The position numbers were made by a program, and so were the translations under genes. Positions 41,397 to 49,824 of a DNA stretch of 64,000 bases are shown one piece after another (the first letter of the stretch is position 1; every line of letters begins with the position of its first letter). The stretch is from CAYQTE01 sp964420285 (GTDB lineage: Bacteria > Planctomycetota > Phycisphaerae > Tepidisphaerales > Tepidisphaeraceae): assembly GCA_964420285.1 (NCBI GenBank), contig CAYQTE010000001.1:1-64000 (forward strand), in the 5' to 3' direction. The notes below the pieces were generated by a model. It did not search any database, was not told where the DNA came from, and was given only the letters and a program-made list of their open reading frames with translations.

Positions 41397-41987
41397 TCAA
41401 TCGGATGGCTTTTCGGGAATTGTCCCGCATTCCGGGCATCGATCCGGCGTGGCGCGGAGGTCGTAGCCGCAATGCAGACATTGCCCGCGGCGTATGCGCC
41501 TGGATCGGCGCACGCGCAGTTGGAGCAGCCGAAGCCTGAAAGGCAACGCGAAAAGCGTGGTGATCGCCAGCGGCCAAGACCATGAGACGGCGACCATCGA
41601 CACCTTGAGATTCGGCGGCGGGGAAGGGATCAATTTCATATCGTTTGGGATGCCGTTGGGGTGACTGACCCAGCCCGGCAAGGACTCCCGCCAAATGCCG
41701 GGAATTGGATTGGCGGGCGCGGGTCCGGACCGGGAGGTGTAAAACGGCATCCAGCAGATAATCTGACCGGCTCGGGCGATGCGGAAGGTCAACCCGTTTT
41801 GGTCGGGCCAGCCGCGCGCGATGGTGATGCTGAACGTCGAGCCATTGGCGCTGACCCACACCATTCGGCCGTTGCGCTCATCGGACACTGCGATAGTGCT
41901 GAAAACAAAAATCAGCCAGAGACAGACCGTCGCGAGCCACAGGGTCAGGGAGCCGGTGGCCAAAAGTTTGAACAGTCGGGGATTCAT
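41397..41987 (-). CDS. Planctomycete-type membrane protein with C-terminal zinc ribbon, 196 aa
   Basis: The protein has an N-terminal helix (LATGSLTLWLATVCLWLIFVF), an external domain of about 90 residues rich in Trp and Gly (TFSITIARGWPDQNGLTF), a second helix (VSWSWPLAITTLFALPF), basic residues, and a tetracysteine ribbon CLHCGYDLRATPDRCPECG ending in EKPSD. The ribbon recurs in many planctomycete proteins. It is presumably cytoplasmic and metal-binding; the function is unknown. It is a tandem paralogue of the next gene, 49 bp upstream in transcription. Confidence 0.75.
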   Translation of the reverse strand: MNPRLFKLLATGSLTLWLATVCLWLIFVFSTIAVSDERNGRMVWVSANGSTFSITIARGWPDQNGLTFRIARAGQIICWMPFYTSRSGPAPANPIPGIWRESLPGWVSHPNGIPNDMKLIPSPPPNLKVSMVAVSWSWPLAITTLFALPFRLRLLQLRVRRSRRIRRGQCLHCGYDLRATPDRCPECGTIPEKPSD

Positions 41988-42036
41988 CGGCTTCCCTGCG
42001 TATCTTACCACATCAAACACCAAAACGGTGGATTGG

Positions 42037-42660
42037 TCAGATTGAATTCGGGTGCTGTTTCGGCGGCGCAGTCCCGCATTCCGGGCACCGATCCGGCGTG
42101 GCGCGGAGGTCGTAGCCGCAGTTCCGGCAGAAGCCGGGTCTATGGCGGATTCGCCGGCGGAAGAAAGCGATGACCCAAAACCCGGGGAGAATCGCGAACA
42201 TCGTCACGATGAGCCAGAACGGGACGCCGAAACTCTGAACGGGGATGAGGTAGTTCGACGCCATCTTGTTGATGTAAGACGGATGGTAATCCCAAAATCC
42301 GAGCCACGTTGCGAAAGAGAATGCTCGGTAACTCATGGGATGTTCGCGATTGTACCTCCAATGGTCCTGGCCGAGCGGCCCGATCGACAATCCCCGATCC
42401 TTGGGGTCAAAGGCGTCTTGCCACCGGTCAAACCAGACTTCGCCGAGATATGTATCGACGACTTGGCCGTATTCCACGACCGGCGCGGCGGGATCCAGCC
42501 AGAAGGAGGCGCTCGGTGGTGGCGGGCCGGCGACATAGACGTAATGCCGAACGGCGTCACCCACGAATTCGCTTCGCACCCACATCGCCGCGCTGGCCAG
42601 ACATAGCAGCAGCGACATCGCGATCGTGCCGCGCCAGAGCCGTTGCCAGAGACCTTTCAT
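42037..42660 (-). CDS. Planctomycete-type membrane protein with C-terminal zinc ribbon, 207 aa
   Basis: The topology and ending match the 41397 gene: an N-terminal helix (AMSLLLCLASAAMWV), an external Trp/Tyr-rich domain (VWFDRWQDAFDPKDRGL, then SYRAFSFATWLGFWDY), a second helix (FWLIVTMFAILPGFWVIAFF), a basic patch and CRNCGYDLRATPDRCPECG. The external domains share layout more than sequence. The two genes are on the same strand and close enough for one transcript. Confidence 0.75.
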   Translation of the reverse strand: MKGLWQRLWRGTIAMSLLLCLASAAMWVRSEFVGDAVRHYVYVAGPPPPSASFWLDPAAPVVEYGQVVDTYLGEVWFDRWQDAFDPKDRGLSIGPLGQDHWRYNREHPMSYRAFSFATWLGFWDYHPSYINKMASNYLIPVQSFGVPFWLIVTMFAILPGFWVIAFFRRRIRHRPGFCRNCGYDLRATPDRCPECGTAPPKQHPNSI

Positions 42661-42726
42661 TGGCGGCCATTATACCGCGACCCGGCCGAGGCGGTTCGAT
42701 AAGTTGCTGCGAAAACAAGGCGAATC

Positions 42727-42760
42727 AACCGCAGATGAACGCTGATAAACGCAGATAAAT
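42727..42760. repeat. CGCAGATRAA decamer repeat, single copy
   Basis: Three imperfect 10-bp units, CGCAGATGAA, CGCTGATAAA and CGCAGATAAA, preceded by AAC. Same family as 8955-9034 and 44973-45002. It lies in the 131-bp gap between two minus-strand genes. Confidence 0.85.
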
Positions 42761-42791
42761 CCAAGTCTCTGTTGTTTTTTGGGCTGGCGGG

Positions 42792-43691
42792 TCAGTTGGC
42801 CGGGGCGGGGTGCGAAGTATCCGGCCAGTTCATGTCGCGGGTTTGCTGAGGCGTTACGTGCCAGTGCTGGATTTTCTGCGTCATCTTCAGTTGCCCGTCC
42901 GGTTGGAGCCAGTAGTCGACCGTGCAATGGTTGATGTTCACGTCAAACGTAAAGGAAAAATGCGAAGCGTCGGCGGGATCCTCGATGGCGGAATAGACCA
43001 GAACTTCCGGCTGTGGTCTCAGGTTCGGAGCGCCCCAGCCGCAGTCGAGGCCGGCCACCGTGTACCGGACGCCCAGTTCCCCGTCCAAAACTGGATCGGC
43101 GAATCCCAGGGGACGAACCACGATGGGAAAACTGATGTCCGCGCCGAGGCCGGAACTCCAGAACGCGACGTTTGTGCTGACCGCGATGAATCGTCGAAGG
43201 CCGTTGCTGGCTTGGCGCTGCCCGACGTAGACGCTGGCCATGTTCGGATTCAGCGGCATTGGCTGCCGCAACAAAAGAGCATCCTCGGGGCCGCTGGGAC
43301 TGTGCGGCGGGAACTGGAACGGCACATTGCGATAGGCATTCAGGAATCGAGTGAGCTGCGGCCGGACAATGGAAACGGACGACGGCGCCGATGAATAGAC
43401 AAGAACTCCCGCCGGGACAGGGTTTTCCATGCACTGGCTTTGCAAATAGCGGAAACGGGCACGGCGCCATGCCGGCGGGACAATCTGTTGCAGCACGATC
43501 AGCACGGAAAGAAGCACGGCCGATCGAATGATCCATTGCTGCACGCGCCGCCGTTTCAGCAGGGGCAGGGGTGGGCCGTAATCGAGCGGAGAATGGCGCA
43601 CCGGGCCGTTGGTCGATGGAAGGTTGGCGGGGATATCTGCCGCAGGCGGTTGATTCGCTTCAGGGCCGGATGGGTTGGTCGAATTATCCAT
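42792..43691 (-). CDS. Hypothetical membrane-anchored protein, 299 aa
   Basis: A Pro-rich cytoplasmic N-terminus of about 50 residues is followed by one transmembrane helix (IIRSAVLLSVLIVLQQIV) and an external domain of about 220 residues. That domain has VPAGVLVYSSAPSS, a run of Pro/Leu loops (LLRQPMPLNPNMAS) and a beta-rich C-terminal part with two cysteines (LDCGWGAPN and NINHCTVDYW). No family is recognised. ATG 43691 is chosen; a ten-residue upstream extension has no Shine-Dalgarno. It lies 33 bp downstream of the next gene, in a likely two-gene operon. Confidence 0.6.
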   Translation of the reverse strand: MDNSTNPSGPEANQPPAADIPANLPSTNGPVRHSPLDYGPPLPLLKRRRVQQWIIRSAVLLSVLIVLQQIVPPAWRRARFRYLQSQCMENPVPAGVLVYSSAPSSVSIVRPQLTRFLNAYRNVPFQFPPHSPSGPEDALLLRQPMPLNPNMASVYVGQRQASNGLRRFIAVSTNVAFWSSGLGADISFPIVVRPLGFADPVLDGELGVRYTVAGLDCGWGAPNLRPQPEVLVYSAIEDPADASHFSFTFDVNINHCTVDYWLQPDGQLKMTQKIQHWHVTPQQTRDMNWPDTSHPAPAN

Positions 43692-43724
43692 ATTGAGCCT
43701 GAACGCGAATTTCCCTCCCACGCG

Positions 43725-44876
43725 TCACCTCAGCGGCTGCGTGGCGGGCGCGAATTGCTTTCCTTCCGGCGGCGCCCAGCCGGCCACGTCGCGGAATTGG
43801 CCGCCTTGCTTTCCGTCGGGCAACAGATCGGTCGTGTAAAAGCCGTACATAGGCTGATCGCTTCGGAAGAACAACCCATCCTTCATCAGGCAGCGAGAGT
43901 AAACCAACGGCCGATCCGAACCATCCGGCAGGCCGGCTTTGACCAGCACATACCCGAGCGTCTGTTTGCCATCGCCCCAGGGATCGATCGGCACGCTGGG
44001 CAGATAGGCGTGCAGATCGTCCAGCGACTTGGGCCAGTTGCCGTTGTCGAAGCGATAAAGATGACACGCCAGCGACATGGCCGCCATGTCGCACTCGGTG
44101 TTGATGCGGTTGACCGCTTCGAGCATTCTGTCGAGCGTCGCACTGGGCATAGTGGCCGCGGCCGGTCCGTAGTCATAGTCGCGCATCGTGTCGGCCAACG
44201 CGGTTTTGGCGTCTTGTCGCCCGAGCAACGATCCGATCAAGCCGCGAACCACGGCCCTCTGGGCATCTTTCGTGTCGTTAGGGTCTTTGGTCAGAACGAT
44301 ACCGGCGGCGATGACCTCGAGCCGATCCACACACACGGCTCGAATGCCGACGCTGGTCAGCAGGATCGTGAGCGTCTTTTTCGGTTGATCCCGCAACAGG
44401 TCCGCCAGGTGCCACTGGTCGCGGATAGTCTCAATGGCGGCGACATCGTTGCCCTGGAGATGCTGATAGACCGCTGCATCGGCCAGTTCATTGCTCAAAT
44501 TTCGGCAGCCATTCAGATAGGAAAAGGGCGGTGAGGGAACCGTTGCCGGTTGGGTCGTTGCTTTGGTCAGGTCCGGGAGCGCAGGCCAGTTGGCGTGATC
44601 GATCGCTCGCGCCTGATGCGCCAGGGCACGGGCATCGGCATTGGCGGCAAAATCCTCCTGCTCCATGCGCTGCCACTCGGCGGGATACGGCGGGTATTTG
44701 GGGTAAACTAAATCCGACGCCGACGGGGACATGATGTTGTTGTCGTCGCGCTGTGATAGCAAAATCGCCGCCTGCATATAGAGCGTGGCCGCATCATCGG
44801 CCGCCCGGGTGGCCTGTGCGGCGGCCGTTTGCTGGAAGATGCCCAAGACGGCGACGATAACGAGCAATTCACGCAT
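43725..44876 (-). CDS. Hypothetical secreted protein, 383 aa
   Basis: A signal peptide (ELLVIVAVLGIFQQTAAAQ) is followed by a mostly helical protein resembling planctomycete-specific secreted proteins of unknown role. It contains AATLYMQAAILLSQRDDNN near the mature N-terminus, and a C-terminal module NGNWPKSLDDLHAYLPSVP then DPWGDGKQTLGYVL, which echoes the DPWG region of GspG-like folds. ATG 44876 with AAAGG 7 nt upstream is preferred to ATG 44900. No catalytic motif is visible. Confidence 0.65.
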   Translation of the reverse strand: MRELLVIVAVLGIFQQTAAAQATRAADDAATLYMQAAILLSQRDDNNIMSPSASDLVYPKYPPYPAEWQRMEQEDFAANADARALAHQARAIDHANWPALPDLTKATTQPATVPSPPFSYLNGCRNLSNELADAAVYQHLQGNDVAAIETIRDQWHLADLLRDQPKKTLTILLTSVGIRAVCVDRLEVIAAGIVLTKDPNDTKDAQRAVVRGLIGSLLGRQDAKTALADTMRDYDYGPAAATMPSATLDRMLEAVNRINTECDMAAMSLACHLYRFDNGNWPKSLDDLHAYLPSVPIDPWGDGKQTLGYVLVKAGLPDGSDRPLVYSRCLMKDGLFFRSDQPMYGFYTTDLLPDGKQGGQFRDVAGWAPPEGKQFAPATQPLR

Positions 44877-44972
44877 GTTGAAGGCCTTTCTGGCGGGCAT
44901 AGGAGGACGCACACTCTCTATAGACGGAGCCGGCGGCGCTAAGTTTCAGGGAAATGCGCACAGAAGCGATCT

Positions 44973-45002
44973 AACCGCAGATAAACGCGGATGAACGCAG
45001 AT
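44973..45002. repeat. CGCAGATRAA decamer repeat, single copy
   Basis: Units CGCAGATAAA, CGCGGATGAA and CGCAGAT, preceded by AAC. Family member of 8955-9034 and 42727-42760, located between a minus-strand gene and ileS. Confidence 0.85.
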
Positions 45003-45072
45003 GGGATAAATGGCCAACCCGGCGAAGGCGTCTCGAATCTCGCGGGCGATTCCATTACCATGAGGCCAACTT

Positions 45073-47946
45073 ATGACCAGCCGCGCAAGTGATACATCGT
45101 CGGTGAGCTACAAAGACACGCTCAATCTGCCGGAGACGGCCTTTGACATGAAGGCGAATCTCGTCGCCAACGAGCCGATCCGCCTGAAGGCCTGGCGCGA
45201 GATGAACCTGTACGAGAAGGTGCAGGCCGAGCGGGGCAAGGGATCGAAGGGCAAGTGGATTCTGCATGATGGGCCGCCGTTCGCCAATGGGGACATCCAT
45301 ATCGGGCATCTGATCAACAAGACGCTCAAGGATGTGATTCTGCGGTTTCGCACCATGCAGGGGTATGAGACGCCGTACGTGCCGGGATGGGATTGCCACG
45401 GGCTGCCGATCGAGCACAAGGTTCAGCAGGATTTGGGGCCGAAGCTGCGCGAACTGGGCACGGTCGAGATTCGCCGGCGCTGCTATGAATACGCGGCGAA
45501 GTACGTGGGTATCCAGAGCGAGCAGTTTCAACGGCTGGGGATTCTGGGCGCGTGGGATCGGCCGTATCTGACCATGAGCCCGCAGTACGAGGCGCAGGTG
45601 CTGGAGGTTTTCGCGCGGTTCGTCGAGGAGGGGCTGGTACACAAGAAGCTCAAGCCGGTGGCGTGGTCGATCGAGAATCAGACGGCCCTGGCGGATGCGG
45701 AATTGGAATATCAGGATGTTACCGATCCGAGCGTGTTTGTGGAATTTGCGTTTGAAGATCAGGCTGCTGCGCGAAGCGCGTTCGGATTGGCGGCGCACCC
45801 GGCGAGCCTGTTGATCTGGACGACAACGCCGTGGACGCTGCCGGCGAATCTGGCCGTGGCCGTGCATCCGGATGTCGCGTATACGTTCGTGACGTGCGAT
45901 GACGGCGCCAGCGCGCAAACGCGTCTCGTCGCGGCGGAATTGGTCGAGAAGGTTTTTGCCTTGCGCGGAAAGGATCAGGCGGTCAGTTTTCAGCGCGGGG
46001 CGACGATCAAAGGTCGGGAACTGGTTGAGAGCAAACTGGCGTATCGGCATCCGTTTGTCGATCGGCTGGGAAGAATAGTCCTGGCCGATTATGTCACCAC
46101 GACCGATGGCACCGGCCTTGTCCACACCGCGCCGGGGCACGGCGAGGATGACTACGAAACCGGCATGCGCGAGGGATTGCCGGTGTACAGTCCGGTGATG
46201 GCCAACGGGCGATTCGATGACACGGCCCCCGAGTGGCTGCGCGGGAAGAAGGTCAAGGAGGCCAATCCGATCATCGTCGAAAAGCTGCGAGAATCCGGCC
46301 ATCTTTTCGCGGAACAGCCGATCACGCACAGTTACCCGCACGACTGGCGGAGCAAGACGCCGGTCATCTTCCGGGCCACCGAGCAGTGGTTCATCTCACT
46401 GGATAAGCCGTTCGCCGCGGCGGATGAAAAAGCGGCCGGGGCGACGCTGCGCGATCGCGCGCTGTCGGCGTGCTCTTCACAGATCACCTTTATCCCCGAA
46501 TGGGGAAGACATCGGATCGAGGGAATGCTCAAGAGCCGGCCGGATTGGTGCGTGTCGCGGCAACGCGCCTGGGGATTGCCGATTCCGGTGTTCTATAACG
46601 AGAAAGGCGATGCGCTGCTGACGGCCGATTCGGTCCGCGCGGTGGCGCGGCAATTTGCCAAAGGCGGAAGCGAGACGTGGTTTACGTTGACGCCGGCGGA
46701 ATTGCTCGGTTCGGATTTCGCCTGTCCGGCGGGATTTTCGCTCGATGCGCTGCGGAAGGAAAAGGACATTTTCGATGTCTGGTTCGAGAGCGGCAGTTCA
46801 TGGAACGCCGTGCTGAAACAGCGCGACGAGCTGCATTTCCCGGCCGAGTTGTATCTGGAAGGCTCCGACCAGCATCGCGGGTGGTTTCAGTTGTCGCTCT
46901 TGCCGAGCCTGGGCGCGACGGGCCGGCCGCCGTTTAAGTCGGTGCTGACGCACGGGTTTGTCGTCAAGCCGGATGGGACGAAGGTCTCCAAGAGCGACAA
47001 GGAATACGTGACGGCGACGCAGGAGATCAACCGGCACGGGGCGGATGTGCTGCGGCTGTGGACGAGCAGCGTTGATTACCAGGGCGACATCCCGACCAGC
47101 CCCAAGGCGATCGAGGAATTTTCCGACAAATACCGGAAGATCCGCAATACCGTGCGCTATCTGCTGTCGAACCTCAGCGGCTTTGACCCCAATCAACCGG
47201 CAGCCCAAGTGCCGCCGGCAAGTCTGGATGGATGGATCGTGGCCGAACTGGATGAGCTGGTCCGCCAGACGATTGCGGCATACGACGCCTATCAGATTCA
47301 CCGGGTGTTCCGGCTGCTGCACGATTTCTGCGCGGTGCAAATCAGCAGCCTGTACGGCAACGCGATGAAGGATCGGCTTTATTGCGAACCGTCTGATTCA
47401 ATGCTGCGGCGGCGCTGCCAGGGCGTGATGCACCGGCTTGCCAGCGATCTGATCCGATTGCTGGCGCCGATTCTCGTCTTCACGGCCGATGAAGCGTGGC
47501 GGCATCTTCCCGGCCGCAAGGAACAGAGCGTTCATCTGGCCCTGCTGCCGGAGGCATCGGGAGCGGCGGTGTCCGATGATCAGCGAGCCCAATGGCGGCT
47601 GCTGATGGAATTGCGCGATTCAGCGCTGATGCAGCTCGATCGCTTGAAGAAGGAAGCGGGACTCAACAAGTCGGTGGATGCCGAGATCGTCTATCGCGTG
47701 GATGAGCCGCTACGGGCGAAGCTGGCGGCTTACGGGCCGGATTTGGAAGACATCGCCGGGGCCGGATATCACAGCTTCGAGCCGGCGGCCGGCGCGGCGC
47801 CGTCGGTGCGCGTGGTGGACCGGCGGCAGGATTACAAGGCGTGCGCGCGAAGCTGGAAGCGCCGGCCGGATGTCGGGTCCGATTCGCGCTATCCTGATCT
47901 GAGCGCCCGCGACGCGGCCGCGGTGGCCAAGCTCCGGGCAAAATAA
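45073..47946 (+). CDS. ileS: Isoleucyl-tRNA synthetase, 957 aa
   Basis: Class I aminoacyl-tRNA synthetase. The HIGH motif is His76-Ile-Gly-His79 within FANGDIHIGHL. The KMSKS motif is KVSKS at 637-641. Editing-domain blocks (TTTPWTLPANLAVAVHP, VHTAPGHGEDDYETG) and KYRKIRNTVRYLLSNLSGF of the anticodon-binding part are present. The C-terminal zinc finger normally read as CxxC...CxxC is degenerate: Cys924-Ala-Arg-Ser, then Ser944-Ala-Arg-Asp, so three of four cysteines are gone although the segment still aligns. GAGG lies 7 nt before ATG 45073. purN starts 2 bp after the stop. Confidence 0.96.
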   Translation: MTSRASDTSSVSYKDTLNLPETAFDMKANLVANEPIRLKAWREMNLYEKVQAERGKGSKGKWILHDGPPFANGDIHIGHLINKTLKDVILRFRTMQGYETPYVPGWDCHGLPIEHKVQQDLGPKLRELGTVEIRRRCYEYAAKYVGIQSEQFQRLGILGAWDRPYLTMSPQYEAQVLEVFARFVEEGLVHKKLKPVAWSIENQTALADAELEYQDVTDPSVFVEFAFEDQAAARSAFGLAAHPASLLIWTTTPWTLPANLAVAVHPDVAYTFVTCDDGASAQTRLVAAELVEKVFALRGKDQAVSFQRGATIKGRELVESKLAYRHPFVDRLGRIVLADYVTTTDGTGLVHTAPGHGEDDYETGMREGLPVYSPVMANGRFDDTAPEWLRGKKVKEANPIIVEKLRESGHLFAEQPITHSYPHDWRSKTPVIFRATEQWFISLDKPFAAADEKAAGATLRDRALSACSSQITFIPEWGRHRIEGMLKSRPDWCVSRQRAWGLPIPVFYNEKGDALLTADSVRAVARQFAKGGSETWFTLTPAELLGSDFACPAGFSLDALRKEKDIFDVWFESGSSWNAVLKQRDELHFPAELYLEGSDQHRGWFQLSLLPSLGATGRPPFKSVLTHGFVVKPDGTKVSKSDKEYVTATQEINRHGADVLRLWTSSVDYQGDIPTSPKAIEEFSDKYRKIRNTVRYLLSNLSGFDPNQPAAQVPPASLDGWIVAELDELVRQTIAAYDAYQIHRVFRLLHDFCAVQISSLYGNAMKDRLYCEPSDSMLRRRCQGVMHRLASDLIRLLAPILVFTADEAWRHLPGRKEQSVHLALLPEASGAAVSDDQRAQWRLLMELRDSALMQLDRLKKEAGLNKSVDAEIVYRVDEPLRAKLAAYGPDLEDIAGAGYHSFEPAAGAAPSVRVVDRRQDYKACARSWKRRPDVGSDSRYPDLSARDAAAVAKLRAK

Positions 47947-47948
47947 GC

Positions 47949-48584
47949 ATGAGCGCATCCCCGATTCCATTGGCGGTTCTGGTCAGCGGGTCGGGAACGA
48001 CGCTGCAGAATCTGATTGACCACATTGCCGATGGCCGGCTGAATGCCCGTGTCGGTGTGGTCATCGCATCGCGCGGCGGCATCGGGGCACTCGATCGGGC
48101 GGCCAGGGCGCGGGTGATGAATTTCGTGGTCGAGAAATCCGCCAGCCCCACTGCGGCCGATTTCAGCAAGAGGGTCTTTTCGATTTGCACGGACGCCGGC
48201 GCATCGCTGGTGTGCATGGCGGGATGGCTGTCGCTGTTGGAGATCCCGCCGGAGTTTGCCGGGCGGGTAATGAACATTCATCCGGCCCTGTTGCCCAGCT
48301 TCGGCGGGCCGGGGATGTACGGCGCAAAGGTCCACCAGGCAGTCATCAACCACGGTTGCAAGGTGAGCGGATGCACGGTTCATTTCGTGGACGCCGAGTA
48401 CGACAACGGCCCGATCATCCTGCAGCGCACCTGCCCGGTATTGGATGATGACACGCCCAAGACGCTGGCCGAGCGGGTTTTTCACGAGGAGACGATCGCC
48501 TATCCGGAAGCGATCCGGCTGTATCAGGCGGGGCGATTGAAGATCGATGGGCGGCGAGTTCGCATCGGGCCGGAGATCGTTTGA
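47949..48584 (+). CDS. purN: Phosphoribosylglycinamide formyltransferase, 211 aa
   Basis: Third step of purine synthesis: transfer of a formyl group from 10-formyl-THF to GAR. The sequence has the phosphate loop LVSGSGTTLQNLI, the catalytic block NIHPALLPSFGGPGMYG (Asn-His pair) and GCTVHFVDAEYDNGPII with the catalytic Asp. The length is normal. The ATG sits 2 nt behind the ileS stop with no Shine-Dalgarno of its own, so it probably depends on ileS translation. Confidence 0.95.
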   Translation: MSASPIPLAVLVSGSGTTLQNLIDHIADGRLNARVGVVIASRGGIGALDRAARARVMNFVVEKSASPTAADFSKRVFSICTDAGASLVCMAGWLSLLEIPPEFAGRVMNIHPALLPSFGGPGMYGAKVHQAVINHGCKVSGCTVHFVDAEYDNGPIILQRTCPVLDDDTPKTLAERVFHEETIAYPEAIRLYQAGRLKIDGRRVRIGPEIV

Positions 48585-48620
48585 TTTGGCTGCCCTATAC
48601 CGGGTTGTTCGCCGCATGGA

Positions 48621-48626
48621 TATAAT
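48621..48626 (+). promoter_or_regulatory. Perfect -10 box directly upstream of the DUF433 gene
   Basis: TATAAT lies 9 bp before ATG 48636, so transcription would begin within a few bases of the start codon. No good -35 is visible at 16-18 bp. The short GGAG next to the ATG may instead serve a transcript started further upstream. Confidence 0.35.
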
Positions 48627-48635
48627 GAGCGGAGC

Positions 48636-48860
48636 ATGAACGAGCGCATCACTATTGATCCCGCTGTCCTAGTCGGCAAACCTGTCATCAAGGGCACGCG
48701 ACTGGCCGTTGAATTCATCGTGGGGTTGCTCGCACAGGGCTGGACCGTGGACGATATCCTCAAGGAATACGATCACATCACGCGCCAGGACATCCAGGCT
48801 TGCCTCGCCTATGCCCACCAGCTCTTGGCCGATGAGAAGATCTATCCAATCCCGGCGTGA
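48636..48860 (+). CDS. DUF433 family antitoxin-like DNA-binding protein, 74 aa
   Basis: The DUF433 signature ITIDPAVLVGKPVIKGTRLAVEFIV is followed by GWTVDDILKEYDHITRQDIQACLAYA, a winged or helix-turn-helix-like small domain. In many genomes DUF433 proteins are the antitoxin partners of DUF5615 PIN-like proteins. The next gene, 12 bp downstream, encodes exactly such a protein, so the pair is read as a type II toxin-antitoxin module. Confidence 0.9.
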   Translation: MNERITIDPAVLVGKPVIKGTRLAVEFIVGLLAQGWTVDDILKEYDHITRQDIQACLAYAHQLLADEKIYPIPA

Positions 48861-48872
48861 GAGCATGACCGC

Positions 48873-49235
48873 ATGCGCCTGCTTGCCAACGAGAACATTG
48901 CTCCTTCTGTAATCCGTGGGCTTCGGAACATGGGGCACGACGTGTTGTCAGCGAAGGAGTCAATGAGCGGCGCCAATGACCGGGCCGTTCTGACGCGAGC
49001 CGTCGCTGAACAACGAGTCCTGCTGACGTTCGACAAGGATTTCGGTGAATTGGCCTTTCGCTCGCACCTGCCCGCTTCGTGCGGCGTCATTCTCCTTCGT
49101 ACGACCCCGCAAGGGCGTGAACACGACATACAGCGAATCCTCGGGGTTCTGGTCGGAAGAGACGATTGGACCGGTGCTTTCTGGGTCATAGGCGACCGCC
49201 GCATCCGCAGGCGACCGCTACCCGAGCCCGCCTGA
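48873..49235 (+). CDS. DUF5615 PIN-like toxin, 120 aa
   Basis: A PIN/Mut7-C-like nuclease fold is indicated by MRLLANENIAPSVIRGLRNMGHDV (first acidic site) and LLTFDKDFGEL (second acidic pair, conserved DxDF), with a GVILLRTTPQG strand following. The expected activity is RNA cleavage, held in check by the DUF433 partner. Length and motif spacing are normal. It converges on higA, with 17 bp between the stops. Confidence 0.88.
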   Translation: MRLLANENIAPSVIRGLRNMGHDVLSAKESMSGANDRAVLTRAVAEQRVLLTFDKDFGELAFRSHLPASCGVILLRTTPQGREHDIQRILGVLVGRDDWTGAFWVIGDRRIRRRPLPEPA

Positions 49236-49252
49236 CATGCTCATCGGCGGGA

Positions 49253-49519
49253 TCACGACACCCGTTTTCGTCGCATCTCGGCCCGCTTGAGATCGAATTG
49301 CATCTGAAGGTTGAGCCACACTTCCGGCGAGGTGTGCAGTTCATCGGCCAGGTCGAGCGCCGAATCGGCGGTCACGCCGCGCTTGCCGTTGATCAGTTCG
49401 TTGAGCTTGGCGACTGTCCAGCCGAGCCGCTTGGCGAGGTCGCGCTGCGACATGCCCGCGGGGACAAGGAATTCTTCGCGAAGCATTTCGCCGGGATGAA
49501 TCGGGTTGGGCGGACGCAT
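49253..49519 (-). CDS. higA: HigA-family antitoxin (XRE-type HTH), 88 aa
   Basis: The opening NPIHPGEMLREEFLVPAGMS is the HigA/VapI signature. It is followed by a helix-turn-helix (QRDLAKRLGWTVAKLNELINGKRGV) and the SALDLADELHTSPEVWLNLQ block. ATG 49519 with GAGGTG 5 nt upstream is the start; the longer frame overlaps higB. It lies 8 bp downstream of higB in the usual toxin-first order of hig loci. It neutralises HigB and probably represses the operon. Confidence 0.92.
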   Translation of the reverse strand: MRPPNPIHPGEMLREEFLVPAGMSQRDLAKRLGWTVAKLNELINGKRGVTADSALDLADELHTSPEVWLNLQMQFDLKRAEMRRKRVS

Positions 49520-49527
49520 GATGCACC

Positions 49528-49815
49528 TCAATGGTAATCGACAATCTCCACATCGTGTGCTCCGTCGCGCCAGCGGAACATGATCCGCCATTGATCATTG
49601 ATGCGGATCGAATGATATTGCGCGAGTGAGCCTTTCAGTGTCTCAAGGCGATTGCCCGGCGGCGACTTCAGGTCATCAAGCCGGTTGGCCGAGTTAAGAT
49701 ACTGCAATTTCCTCTGGGCAACGTGACGCAGTTCGCTTGGAAACCGCCTCGTCACCGCACTTTGGCGGTCGAAAAATAAGTCCTCCGCCAATTGGCCGCG
49801 AAACGTCGCGATCAT
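49528..49815 (-). CDS. higB: HigB-family mRNA interferase toxin, 95 aa
   Basis: RelE-fold ribosome-dependent mRNase. The sequence shows RRFPSELRHVAQRKLQYLNSA, the substrate strand GNRLETLKGSLAQYHSIRINDQWRI and the C-terminal FRWRDGAHDVEIVDYH, all characteristic of the killer-protein (HigB-1) subfamily. A palindrome resembling an autoregulatory operator lies just upstream at 49825-49841. Confidence 0.92.
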   Translation of the reverse strand: MIATFRGQLAEDLFFDRQSAVTRRFPSELRHVAQRKLQYLNSANRLDDLKSPPGNRLETLKGSLAQYHSIRINDQWRIMFRWRDGAHDVEIVDYH

Positions 49816-49824
49816 GCTACTACT

